Positions 10,872 through 23,303 of a DNA stretch of 64,000 nucleotides are shown one piece after another. The notes below the pieces were generated by a model, which did no database searches, was not told the DNA's origin, and was given only the letters and a program-made list of their open reading frames with translations. The first letter of the stretch is position 1. Every line of letters starts with the position of its first letter. This stretch comes from Hypomesus transpacificus. Lineage: Eukaryota; Chordata; Actinopteri; Osmeriformes; Osmeridae. A program made the position numbers and the translations under genes. The stretch covers positions 9,348,743 to 9,412,742 of the forward strand of contig NC_061070.1 of assembly GCF_021917145.1 (NCBI RefSeq), in the 5' to 3' direction.

Positions 10872-13800
10872 ATGTCCGCTGATGCACTGGGCCAGCCCTG
10901 CCAGAGGGAGAGAAAAGGCAGCTTTTTCAAGGTATGTACATTTAACTATGTGGTTTTAGACCATGGATGTCTCCGGAGAATGCCATTATCTTGATAAGCC
11001 ACCTAGTAACTACTTCTCCACTCTGTTAGGGTCAAAGGGAGAGCGACAGAGATGAGAAGAGAAGGATAGAGGAAGGATAGAAATAAGAGGGAGGATAGTT
11101 CGTAATTGTTGAAAGGTTTTGGTTATACTTTCTGTTCATGTGATGTTGAGCTGTGTTATACAGTTCATTTGAGTAAGATAAAAGAAGGTTTTGCCAGAAT
11201 AACTGTCAAATAAGCCATGACCTGACAGAGAAAGCACTATCAGCAAGTAAAGAGAAATTATATGAACGTACGATATAAAAATAATTAAACTCTTTGGCAA
11301 ATGTAGTCAAATTAGGGAAATGTGTCACTTTGTTAGGGCTACATCACTGAGTTTGCATTTTGAATGATGGTAATGGGCTTCAGTCAGAGCTGTTATAGAC
11401 TGAGTAGCTTTTGTCATAGAACCAAATGGTTGATATCATAAGGCTAAATTGATGTGATGTCACAGTACTTAGTTCCTGCTTCAAAAAGGTTTTAATTTTT
11501 TTTGCATGGACTGACTTTTTGATGGTTAGATGACCTCAGTCACTGAGCTATGAACAGGCATCTTTTGTCTCTCTGCCCCCACACACTTATCTTCTCCCTC
11601 ATACTAAAGCTTTGAACTGTAGTTGTAGGCTGGGGCTGTGTTGGGTGTGTTGGATCTGTTGTTAGCTAGCAACTTTGGCTAACGCATCAGGCAAGTTCAA
11701 AGCTAGGCCCTCCCTGTTAGCCATATATTATGACTGGGTAAACTGTGTGTAAAAGCCTGTTATCTCTCTGAGTGGTGGCGTGATTATAGACCTGCCAACT
11801 TGTCGCCACGCCACGCCTGTACACGCTGCACAGAGAACGGAGGAGAAAACCCAAACTGTGGAACAGTCAGGCTGCCGTTCTTCTATGTGAGAAATCTGGA
11901 GCCGTGCATCATTGACTTTCCATCTTTGGTTAACTTAAGTACACCCCCCCCTCCCCCAAGTACAATCGATATCTTATATTGAAAAGTCTCTAAAGCTTGA
12001 AGTGGTTCGTTGTGCAAATATTGAAGGTTAGAAAGCAAACAGACTTGTACTGGAAGTGGCCTTGCAAGTACGAGAGTAAGGATATTTAGATTTTCAAAAA
12101 GCAGTTCTTTGAGTTTCAATAAATCTCTAAATCGTCCTTGACCCCTCTGTGAGTAGAGAAGGATCTTTTTCAGAAACATAACTTTTACACACCCTTAAAC
12201 TCCAAGAAATCACTCAATTTTACTGCCGTTTAAAAACCAGCCATCCTATGTTGTGAGGAGAAGCAGGGAGGTGGGAAAAGGGGCTGAGAAGAGACATGAA
12301 GAAGATCAATGCTACAGGAGAGAGGATAGGACAGGAGAATGTACAGCAGAGGAGGGGTCGCCAGGACCAGACTCAGACAAAATCTGTCCGACCTCAACCT
12401 GTTACTCATCTGCTCGACCCTAAATCACCCTCAACTCATGTGCTCCCAGACATGGTGGAAGATGAAAGAGGAATGCCTAACATGAATAAAATAAAAAATA
12501 AAACAAGATAATATGCCGTCATGTGACCTATATCTTGCCATGTGGCAGTATCACCCTGGCAATAGTTCAAATGAGAACGCACACTGGGAGTAGTCCATCG
12601 TCTTTGTACATGTGTGTTTGTTTGACCTCCTGAGCAGAGCAGCTCCACAGCTCGAGCCCAGCACACAGGCTTTCCCCTCTGAGCCATGTGAGCAGGCTGC
12701 TCCACTGTTGTTGACAGCAGTGACTGTGTGTTAGGGGCTGGACCCTACTCTCTCTCGGCTGCGCCAGTCCAGCCAAATCTGGCCACAGGCATCACACTTT
12801 CCTTGTAAAAAAAATTACGTTCGGCAGAAAGGGGGAATGGGGGGGGGGGGGGACACTGAGCGGGTGCTGTATTTGTCATTAAAAAATCCTAGACTTCAGG
12901 ACTTCATTAGCTTGGGTGCACCTCCTGAGGTGGTACAGTGAGGTTGGATGGCAGGGGTGACTGGACCTCTCCGCACAACACATACCAGCAGACAGGTCCT
13001 TCAATCTTCTCTCTGTTACCCAGCCTTTCTTCTTCATTTTTTTTTACCCGACCCAGGAAAACATTTGTGAACAAGGTTGCACAACACATGACCATTGCGC
13101 AAAACCGTGCAAAACTGGCAATTCAGTCAGTCGTATTTTGGGGAAATGGAACAAGTGACACTCCAGCTAGGTTTGCATGCATGTTTAAATCATGACACAG
13201 TCGTCACATTAGTGGATTCAATCAGCACACAAATTATTTTCTCAAAAACATTTCTTAGCTAATGTCAGACTATTTCATACCTTTTAAAGATATTTATAGA
13301 AGATAAGTTCAGAGGCAGGTAATATACTGCAGAATCCTATACAGGTTGTAGACACATAAAGCTAGCCTAGGAAAGCAAAGTATTTAAATGGAAACATTTT
13401 GGCAAATGTCTTTGTTACAAATGGTATATTTCTCTACTTTGTACTACTTGTTATTTGTTTCTAGAAAGGCAGGCATGCCTGTGTGTGTCCATGTGTGTGT
13501 CCATGTGTGTCTGTTATTTGTCTTTTTGTGTGTGTGTGTGGTTTGCTGACGGAGGTTCAGTCCACGTTAGACTGTGAGTGGACGTGTATATCTTGCTGGC
13601 TCAGCCCCCTAGGCTCTGGAGTGGTCAGCTTGGCCTGTGTGGAAGACTTAGAAGCACAGATTCAGCAGTGTTTGGATGGGTTCAAGGAGAAGTGGGAAGC
13701 CGGTCAAATCTGTTGAGTACTGCCCAAATATTCTTGAATTGGCTGCTTCTAAGTGGCGTGAACGTGTAGAAAACACTTTGTCTGTTAACCCCCTCGCTAA

Positions 13801-16362
13801 GGCTTGTATCATCACATGGATGTTCTCATTACTGACAACCCTCTTGTGTGAATGTCAGTGTGACTGTGCTCTTTTAGAATGAGCGTGCACAAGTGTGGGG
13901 GTAGAGTTTTGCTATATTCTTCATAATATTACGTCATGTAATGATGTTGACGTTTTATTCCCTTCATGAAGAGATGTGGTATGCTGCCGGGCTCCTGTTT
14001 TCGTACTTTTTCTCTTCATTCTTTTCTGCTCTCCTTTCTGTTGTCCTGTTAAAGAAAATGGGAAGTGGTGAAATTACACACACACATTCACACTGTACAC
14101 ACACACACACACACGCACTCTCTGGGGGTGGCTGATCTTTTTCCAGCCACAGGGTTTGCAGGAATGAATTCCAGCGTGTCTCACAAGCAAACACAAGAAA
14201 TACGCTTTCACCCACTTTTTCACACACGACTCCCTCAAAACGAGTCGCTCGCTCGCTCTTTCTTTATCTTGTCTTTCTACTTTACTCTTTTTGTATATTT
14301 CTCGCATCTAATTTCTTCCTCTTTCTCATATTTCATTTAATTTCCATCTCAAATTTCTGTCTCCCAAATTTACTTCCTGTTTACATGTCTGTTCGTAGCT
14401 GATTGACTCGTTTGCCTGGGAGATTGGCACCCTGAAGAAGGAGATGGTACAGAAGGCAGAGCCAGCAGTGAGAGATCCTGGCACTGTTACACTGCAAGGG
14501 TGAGTGTGTGTGTGTGTGTATAAGACATGTCCTGTGTGTGAACTTCTGCCTACATTTTCTCACATCCTATTTCGCACATAATGGCCTGCTTGTTGTTTGA
14601 TATTTCCATCTGCTGTGACCTGGACACTTATTGTATGGAATCCTCCCAGCAGGATTTCATAGTTTAGGCTTCTCTGTAGTTCTCATCTAAACCAAAAGGT
14701 GGAGATACTTAGCTTCATTCCTTCATGTGCAGAGTGGCAAGTGTCATGATGTCATTGTTCCCAGGAGCTGTCTGAAACCATTGTAGACACTATAGACACT
14801 TACTCACACCTTCATGCCTTCTGTCTGAACGTAAGTGTGTAGCCTTGGCAGTTCCTCTTAACGGGGGCCGTATGAGGTATTTCTGTGGAACAGCAACAGT
14901 GTCCGATTAGTTGGCAGTAGATTTGTTCCGGAAATGGATAGGGGATTTTTAATGATTACTGTTTCTCTCTCCTTTCTCTTCCCTCCACTCTCTTCTCACC
15001 TCTCTCTCTCTGTCTCCCGCCCCCCTCTCTCCCCTCTCCTCACCTGAATTACCCCGTCTGTCTGTCTCCCGCCCCCTCTCCTCTCCTCTCCTCTCCTAAC
15101 CCCCCCCCCCCCCTCTCTCTCACGCTGACCCTTCTTCAGACTACAAGGGGAAGTTGCCTGTCTGTTCCAGCGCTCCCCTCCCTCCGCCGGCATCGGGACG
15201 GGCCCGGCGAGGGCCCGGGATTCGGGCTACGACTCGCTGCACAGACTGATGAGCGTGCTGGACAGGCTGATCCAGACGCACGGCGTCTGGCTGCAGCTGG
15301 GGCTGAACCACGCCGACGCCACGCGCATCCTGCAGAGCCATCCCCCCGGGGTGAGACACCCGCCGTCCCTGACCTCCGACCTCTCCCGCCCACCGTAGAC
15401 ACAAGGCAGTCCGGCTTTTCTACGTGAACCATTTGACCTTACTCTATCAGCCATGAGTAAAATAACTGTGACAAAACGCCTACAGCTTCAAAGGTTATCG
15501 GCCTCTGAATAAACAATGACACTCTGTTGAGCCGTATCCGGCACCCGACGTCACTGATAACCTCAAACCCTCATGAGGGACGAGATGAGACGCACACCGA
15601 AACAGCTGTGATTCTCAACAAGGCTGTTGTTCTCCTCCCTGCCGCTCCAGACGTTCCTGGTGAGGAAGTCGACGACCCTGCAGAGGAAGGTGATATCGCT
15701 GCGCATGGACCCAGACTCTGAGACACCTGTCCGGGATTTTCCTGTCAAAGAGAGTCAATACAGTAAGCACCTCAAGTCACGCTTTCCATCCCCACTTGAA
15801 GACATCATAACTTACACTACTTTTAGGTTGAGGCGTCATGTATGCGTTCTGCTGTGTTTTGTTGAAATATATAAGCATTGGCTCTATAAGGATCTCTGTT
15901 GTTTAGGCCTGGACTGAATTAGACATCCTGCAACACTGCTGAGGGAGGAGGCTGTGAGAGCATTCCACTCCTCCTGTGTAGACCTCATTGCCCAGACCTA
16001 GAGCACTAGATTGGATTTTCCCAACCCCTCGGCGATTGGAAAGTACTGAGACAGCTAAATTGACCTGTTTTATTTTTGTCCTGTGACTGTTGCGACTGTC
16101 TGCATTCTCTTGTCAAACATGAGCAGCAGACCCAGTCCGGTTTTGGTTGAGGCCTAAAAACGAAGCAAACTCTCTCTAATGTATCCCCTTTCTTTCTGTG
16201 CATTCGGAGGGGAGGTCATGGTGAACTGGAGGAGTTGGACTAGGCTATTTGTTGGGTGTGTGCTGCTCTTAACAACTGAGATTATTTTTAGTTGTACTTA
16301 ATTCGTTATTGCAGTTAGAGACACTGGGTGTGTGTGTGCTAGCCTGCTGTAGACAGCTGTAC

Positions 16363-16403
<41 letters not shown>

Positions 16404-19400
16404 CAGACGCATGGGCGTAGGCATACAGAACCAGTCCAACCATGCCAGCCTGCCAGGAAAACAAGCCTCACCCCTACCTTGCTCAATTTAAGCTACACAG
16501 TGTGGAATTTACTTTGAATTTACATTTTCCATCAGTTTTGGCTTTTCCAATGTAGGAATTTTGTTAATGGCAACTTAGTATTCAATGGGTTGTCAATACA
16601 GAAATCACCAATGTTCTTTGTCACTTATCATGTCTCCACATCTTTAGTATTTTCCACTAAAATCTCATGTAGATACCTGTGTGGGGTTATTTCTTAAAGG
16701 AAAATGCTTGCTTTTCTGTTTTCACATTTTCATGGCGGGGTTTTCTGGGTTTTCTGTTTCCTGTTTATTTAGTTTTCCAAGTAATAGTGAGGGAGGGATA
16801 TAGAGGTGGAGAGAGAGAGCTAAGGAGATAAACAGTGGTTGTTTACAGTTGGTTCTCTCTGTGTGTGTGTCTCCTAAAACTGTCCTCTTATGAACTCCTC
16901 ATGTATGACCACAGCAGATGTGTGCTAATCTCCCTTGCTATAAGTATTTTTTTTAATAGAGGGATTCAGCTGGGGGATTCCAGTAATGCTGCTTGTGAAA
17001 CCAAATTGTGATCCTTTTAAAACTGCATCTGAACACGGTGTTCTTATTCTAGTTTTCACTTAAAACATCTCACCCTCACGTAATGTTGGAGTTTTCTGGT
17101 ATGGACACAGCAGGAACTTCTGCAGGAACTATCAAAGCATCAGGAATGACCGTCTGGTTTTCCGGTTCTGGTTTTGAGAATGTGGTTCTCTCTCCCCAGC
17201 GTTCTCCCTGGAGGGATCTGGCCTCAGCTTTGCAGACCTGTTCCGGCTCGTGGCTTTCTGCTGTATCAGCAGGTGAGATGCCTGGGGACTTGTGCTGCTA
17301 CACTTGAAAACAACGTTTGTCATGTAAAGAGCTGCATATGAAAAACTAAGTGTTGGAACAGTCACATGTCAGCTGAACACGCTTTCTTCCACTGCATCAA
17401 AACACGTTCACAGTTTACCTGAAAACAAAACGAAAGCAGATGTTAATGAAGTACACTGTCATCCAGCGGCACATACACAGTACACACACGCACACACACA
17501 CTGCATTTTCAGTAGTTTCTGTAGATCCTGATTATACCCAACTTGCGTCTTCCCCGCATCCTTCTCCCCGGTTTTGTATGATATATCCAAGTTCTCTGAT
17601 CCTGAAATCATTGCTTCGTTTCCTTCAGGGACGTCTTACCTTTTACCCTGAAACTGCCAGAAGCCATCTCTTCAGCGAAGACCCCATCAGATCTACAAGA
17701 GGTGGCCAAGCTTGGAGCAGGTATGGACCTTATCAGTTCAGCTTCCACAGGGCTCATGACCCATCCCCCCTTGTGTGACAGGGCTTAGTGAGTCAGTCCG
17801 TGAAACAATGACTCTCCCAGGCCCAGATCACTGATGCTTGGCTGGGCACAAAATCAGGCAAGCCCTGGGGCCTCTGGACCTTCAGAATAGGCCTTACTGG
17901 GGTCTTTAAGCTGTGACTCATAGATGAATACGATATCTGCAATGTGCTTTATGTGCCAGACCCCCAGTGCCACGCTGGCTGGCTGGCTCTCAATGAGTTT
18001 GTGTGTAGAGCTGATAAACCCCTAGTTTGATGACATCCTTACCTCAGCGTGGTGGTTTCGAGAGATCACTCAGTGCTTGCGCACAGACACACACACAACG
18101 GGCTTGTTGTGAGGGGTTTTCTCCTCTTGGGAACGTGAGGAGACTGTCGGAAAGCTAAGACAATGCAGTGTTCTGTGTGTGTGTGTGTGCGCGGAGGTTT
18201 ATACAAGCCAACTCTGACGCTGTTAAAGGATGAACAGCTGAAGATGAGCTACGTCTGCAAACTGAACTGACGTCTGAAAAGTGTAACCCTACCCGTGTGT
18301 GTACCTGTGTGACGTGGAACAACGTCAAACAGTCAAGCACACAGTGGGGCGCTGACTTCATTAGACCCCTGAATAATTCCTTGGCTCTGTTGACGTGTCC
18401 ATCTTCAGCCACTACACTGAGCTGTGACTAAAACACCATAGCTCATTTGATCTCTCTGTGAGGAATAGTCTGTATATTTGGATCCGTAGGCCAAACACTC
18501 GCCTTCCTATCTCCTGTGTCTCTATCCAGGGTCTGCTTGTTTTCGATTGAAACCATGGATCTCCTGCTTTTCCACTGTCCCCGGTTCACCTAGCTGTCAT
18601 CGAGCCACTGTTAATTAAGTTAGAGAGCATTTTCCCCACATCTGCTACACCACTCTCAGTCATTCAAGTTTTTGAGTGACACAGTTTGGATAATGCCTTC
18701 CCCGCTACTTTGAATGGTGACACTATTCAAATACTTTGTCCGTCCGTGTTTTAGGTAAGGTGTTGTGGTAACACCATGTGGATTGTCTCGAGGATTATCC
18801 GTTTATGCTTACGCAATTAACGATTTATGATGGGGACAGATTGTTCAGATGGTTCAGGGTTTGTCGAAACTTGTTTAACATGTTTTGATAGATAATCAAG
18901 CATCTATATACCGTTCAGATAGATGCGTTACGAAATAAAATGTTCTCTGGGTTGTATTTTTGTTGGGAACATTTGCCGATGATTAAATGTCGTTCTCAGA
19001 AATGAAACATCCTACAAAACAGTGGACACTACAATGGAACTTTGATGACAAACATTGACACAAACTGAGAGTTGGGTAACGATTGTAAATGAAGGGAGGA
19101 GTAAAAGAGGTAGAAAAAAAAGATGTGTGTGTCTGAGAGAGGAGGAGTAATGGGAGGAGGGACTGCTCCAGGGCCAGTCCACCCACACACACACATTGGC
19201 ATGTGTGAGTCATAACACAGAGAGAGAGAGAGAGAGAGACAACAGTTAAACTTCAGAGTGTGTAGAGGCAGCAGTGTATTCTAGAATCCTCAAACACTGG
19301 GTATAACATAAAAAAAAATAAAAAAAAGATTGAAGTTTGAGAGCCGTACTGTTCTCTACCTGCTGTAAGTAAGGCAACGTTTCCCATTTTCTGTCTATCC

Positions 19401-22400
19401 TCTTTATCTCTGGGTCTCTTCTCTTTAGTTCCAGTGAGCTGCGAGTTGTGAATAGCTGTGTCTGGTACTGCTTTAAGGCCAGTATTGTACTTAGAACACT
19501 GTCTCAGCAGACTCATTCAGTGTCAACTGTCTCATACAGTCTGTGTTTTTTTGTTGTTGCCCACTGTAATTGTTGGCTGCATCTTTTATAGGGTACTAGC
19601 CGTGTCTAACTGTATGGCTGCTTGCTATTCGTCTTTCGAATTCGAATGACCTTCAATCGCTACTTAAATACAAGTAAAACATTGCCTTTGTCTAAATGCA
19701 TTGATTTACTGGGAAGTGTGTGTGGATGGTGTAATGTTTTGCATGTGTGTAGGCTGTTGTCAACGGGACTATTGTTACTGTTGGCACTGTGATGCACTAC
19801 ATACAAGGTCGTTCTGTCAGCTCTGAAGTGTTATAAACTGGGGTCTATGTCACTAACGAAGTCAACGGCTTTTTGGCTGTGTCCGACTTTTGCCATGGTG
19901 CTTCAGTAAGCATTTGCAGTGGTGCTTCATGTGAGTGCGGCTGTGATTTGGGCTCTGCACCAGAAGCCTATCAGTGCTGTAATACTGTGGCATCGGTGTA
20001 GCGTTGCTTTATGACCTCCCCCTCTCTCTCTGCCCCACAGGCTTCTGGGATTCTGACAGGAGCCGCCCCAGGACACACACCGTCTCCTGGTTGTCGGGGG
20101 TGTGCGCCCAACCCGCTGCGCCCGCTGCAAAACAGAGGGCTGTTTCCACGGACGCGGCCTCCCACGGCAAGGAGCGGCCATTACTGCGCACCAGGACCCC
20201 CTCAGAGCTGGAGTGCTGCCAGTCCAACGGAGCCCTGTGCTTCATCAACCCCCTCTTCTTGAAGGTACACCACCCGGAGGGGGGCCACAGAACACCCCAC
20301 ACCCCTCCGACTCCCACCAAACACCAGCGACCTGCTCCACCTGTCGGCACCATCCACCACAGTCCAGAGAACCTTCCCAGCAGCGCTCAGTGTCCCGGCG
20401 ACGAACACCACAAGGACAGCCTGGAATGTCCGAGAAGCAGCCCTCCTCTCAGCCTGAAGACTAGCCCGGGGAACAGCCCTCTTCGCCAGAGCCCCCAGCA
20501 CCCTAACCCTGACAGCCGCCTATACGACGAGGACTCCTCCGAGCTACCGGGGAACTGCGAGAGCATCTGTCAGCTTGACGCCGCCACTTGCTGTCCGCCC
20601 CCTCGGCCCCTGCGGCCCCCACCGCCCCGACTGCCACCCCGCCGGCCGGCCCCACCTTGCCGCCAGCGCAGCATGCCAGAGAAGATCAGCTGGATCAACC
20701 CTCTCAAGGAGGGGGAGAAGGAGAAGGGAGGAGGGGAGAGGACCGGAAGCCTCCTCTCCCGTCTGGGTTCCTCTCTGAGCATCAGCCCCTCCTCCTCGCC
20801 CCCCAAAAGGCTCAGCATCAGCTCCCCCATCTCCATCCCCCGCCCCTCGCTCCCCCTCTCCCTCGCCTCGCTCTCCACCTCGCCCCGGAGGCCCAAACCC
20901 GCCCCGTCGCCCTGCCGCGCCGACCTCGACTCGCACGAGGCGCTGGACGACCGGACCATCGAGAACGCAGTCTCGCTCGGCCTGGCGAAGATGTCGCGGC
21001 GCAACGTCGCCGACGAGGGAGACCCCGAGCCCGCGCCGGAACGGCTGCCTCCCCGGCAGGAGGGAGTGGCGGGGGAGGGAGGGAGAGGAGGCGGAGGAGT
21101 AAAAGGAGGAGCGGCAGGAGTAGAGGGCGGCTGTCAGCGCCTCAGCGACATGAGCCTGTCCACCGACTCGTCGGACTCTCTGGACTTCACCCACGGCTTC
21201 TTCCCCCAGATCCACGACCCCAGCCCGCCCACGGCCGCCGACTACTCCGCCCACCTGCCCCTCTCCCTCCCCCCGCCCCCCCGCAACCCCGACAGCAGCA
21301 TGGAGGACGAGGACGAGGAGGAGGAGGATGAGGAGCAGGACGACGGCGTGAGCCTGGAGAGCGACCAGGACCAGGACCAGGATTTGACCATAACGCCCCC
21401 CGGACACCGCACCAAGCGCAGGGCCAGCGCCGGGGCCCTGGTCATCCAGCGAGCGTTCCGGGGCCACCTGCGCAAGATGAGCGGGGTGTTCAGCTCCCTG
21501 CTGACCCCCGAGAAGCGGGCGGTGCGGAGGGTCCTGGAGCTGGCCCGGGACAAGGGCTCCTACTTTGGCTGCCTGGTGCAGGACTACCTGAGCTACCTGC
21601 AGGAGGGGGGAGGCAGCCAGGCCTGGCAGTGCCACTCCTCGGGCCTGGAGCTGCTGCAGACGCTGCGCCAGTTCATCACCCAGATGAAGAGCTACCTGCG
21701 CCAGAGCTCCGAGCTGGAGCCACCCATTGAGACACTCATCCCCGAGGATCAGATAGGTGAGTTGGGGGCAGGGGGTGGATGGAGCTGGGGGAGGGGGTGG
21801 GGTGGAGGTAGTGTTTAGATGTTGATGTTGTCCTTTTGTATTCTGTTACTATGTGAAGCCTGAATGCAAAGCAACATTTCCCTCGTGGGACAATAAAAGG
21901 TAACCGTGAACCCTGGGCAGGGTAGTGGGAGAGAGCGGTTGGACGAGAGAGAGAGACATAGAGTTTGTGTGTGGATGTAAGTTGGAAGACTTTCCTGGGG
22001 TTTTGGGGATGTGGGATGATTTGACTCTCGTGTTCATGAATGAGTGGAGGGAAATGACGTTATCAGCCAACGCACTAACATTTGGGGTTTTACCATGAGC
22101 TGCTAATTTTGGCCCCTTGAGGTGTGATGTGATGTACACTCATACACACACAGCATCAGCATATTATTATTGACAACAGACTAATAAAGGGCTTCCAAAT
22201 GTCCCTAACAAACCTGTTTCTTGGGAAAGTTGCCATGGAAATATAGAAATGGATACATTTGGTGCGTGGTTTGAATGTTGTCACATTGTTTTCTGAAGAC
22301 TTTCATCCCTATTTTGTAATGTGTTGTTGTAGCAGTGTCTCCGTCAGAGAGTCACTGACTGAAAATAGTCTTACTAAATGTGGTCTCGTGGCAGTCTGCC

Positions 22401-22481
22401 AAGTTGGCCAAACTCCATCTTTCTTTCTTTTCAGTCCCGTTCCTTCGATCCTAAATGCAAACAGGCCTCTTACTCCATCCG

Positions 22482-22562
<81 letters not shown>

Positions 22563-23247
22563 CTCTCTCGCTGTTTCTCACAATCTCTCTCTCTCATAGT
22601 CTCTCTCTGCGACTCTCTCCTTGTTTCCCTCTCCCACTCTCTGCCTGTCTTATGTGTATTCTCTGAGCTGCTCTACCCATAGGGATAGGAAGACTGGGAG
22701 AATAGAGACCCTTGTGTCTCTCCGGTCCACAGAGCAGTGCTTCTCTCCATGACAACACACAGCTACTTCATCTATATGCTGTGTGTCATAAACAATAACA
22801 GGAAGATCTCAAGTTCTGGTTTTGTAGGTTCCTTGTGGTTTTTGTTTGTTATCGTTTAGTGCTTGGCATTCTGTACGTAAATGTAACCCCCTAACCCTTG
22901 TTCCTTGTAGAAAAATGCTGTACAATCTGAAATTAGGAAGATACTATAGGAGAGGATTTTTTTCCCCTCATTGCTTTTCAGTTGACCCCGACTATTTAGG
23001 GACGTCGAACTCTACAAGGAAGTCAACAAAGATTGCATATCTGTTGAAGTCCTTCAACTAAGTGACAGCTCAGATCCCAGTCAACCCTTTCCTCTAGATT
23101 GTGGCAGGTTATTTTTGCACAGGGAGACAGAAACTCTTTGTCCTCTTTACCTTTCATGGTGATCCATCTTTGTAGGTGAAGGGAGTGTGACGTAACGAGC
23201 CAATACAACACAAAAGACAACTCCAATTGAGGGGATTTCTCACACAG

Positions 23248-23303
<56 letters not shown>

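Noticed and set aside
20588..21331. 247-codon open frame in another plus-strand frame of the same exon
   Set aside because: Pro/Arg/His-rich shadow caused by GC content; the rin2 frame matches the known protein throughout.
20544..21635. 363-codon open frame on the minus strand under rin2 exon 7
   Set aside because: It lies opposite a conserved, correctly spliced coding exon in very GC-rich sequence; the peptide is low complexity (poly Val/Leu, Gly/Arg) and has no recognisable domain.
22309..22682. Open frames of poly Ser-Leu and Arg-Glu
   Set aside because: Translations of the CT microsatellite.
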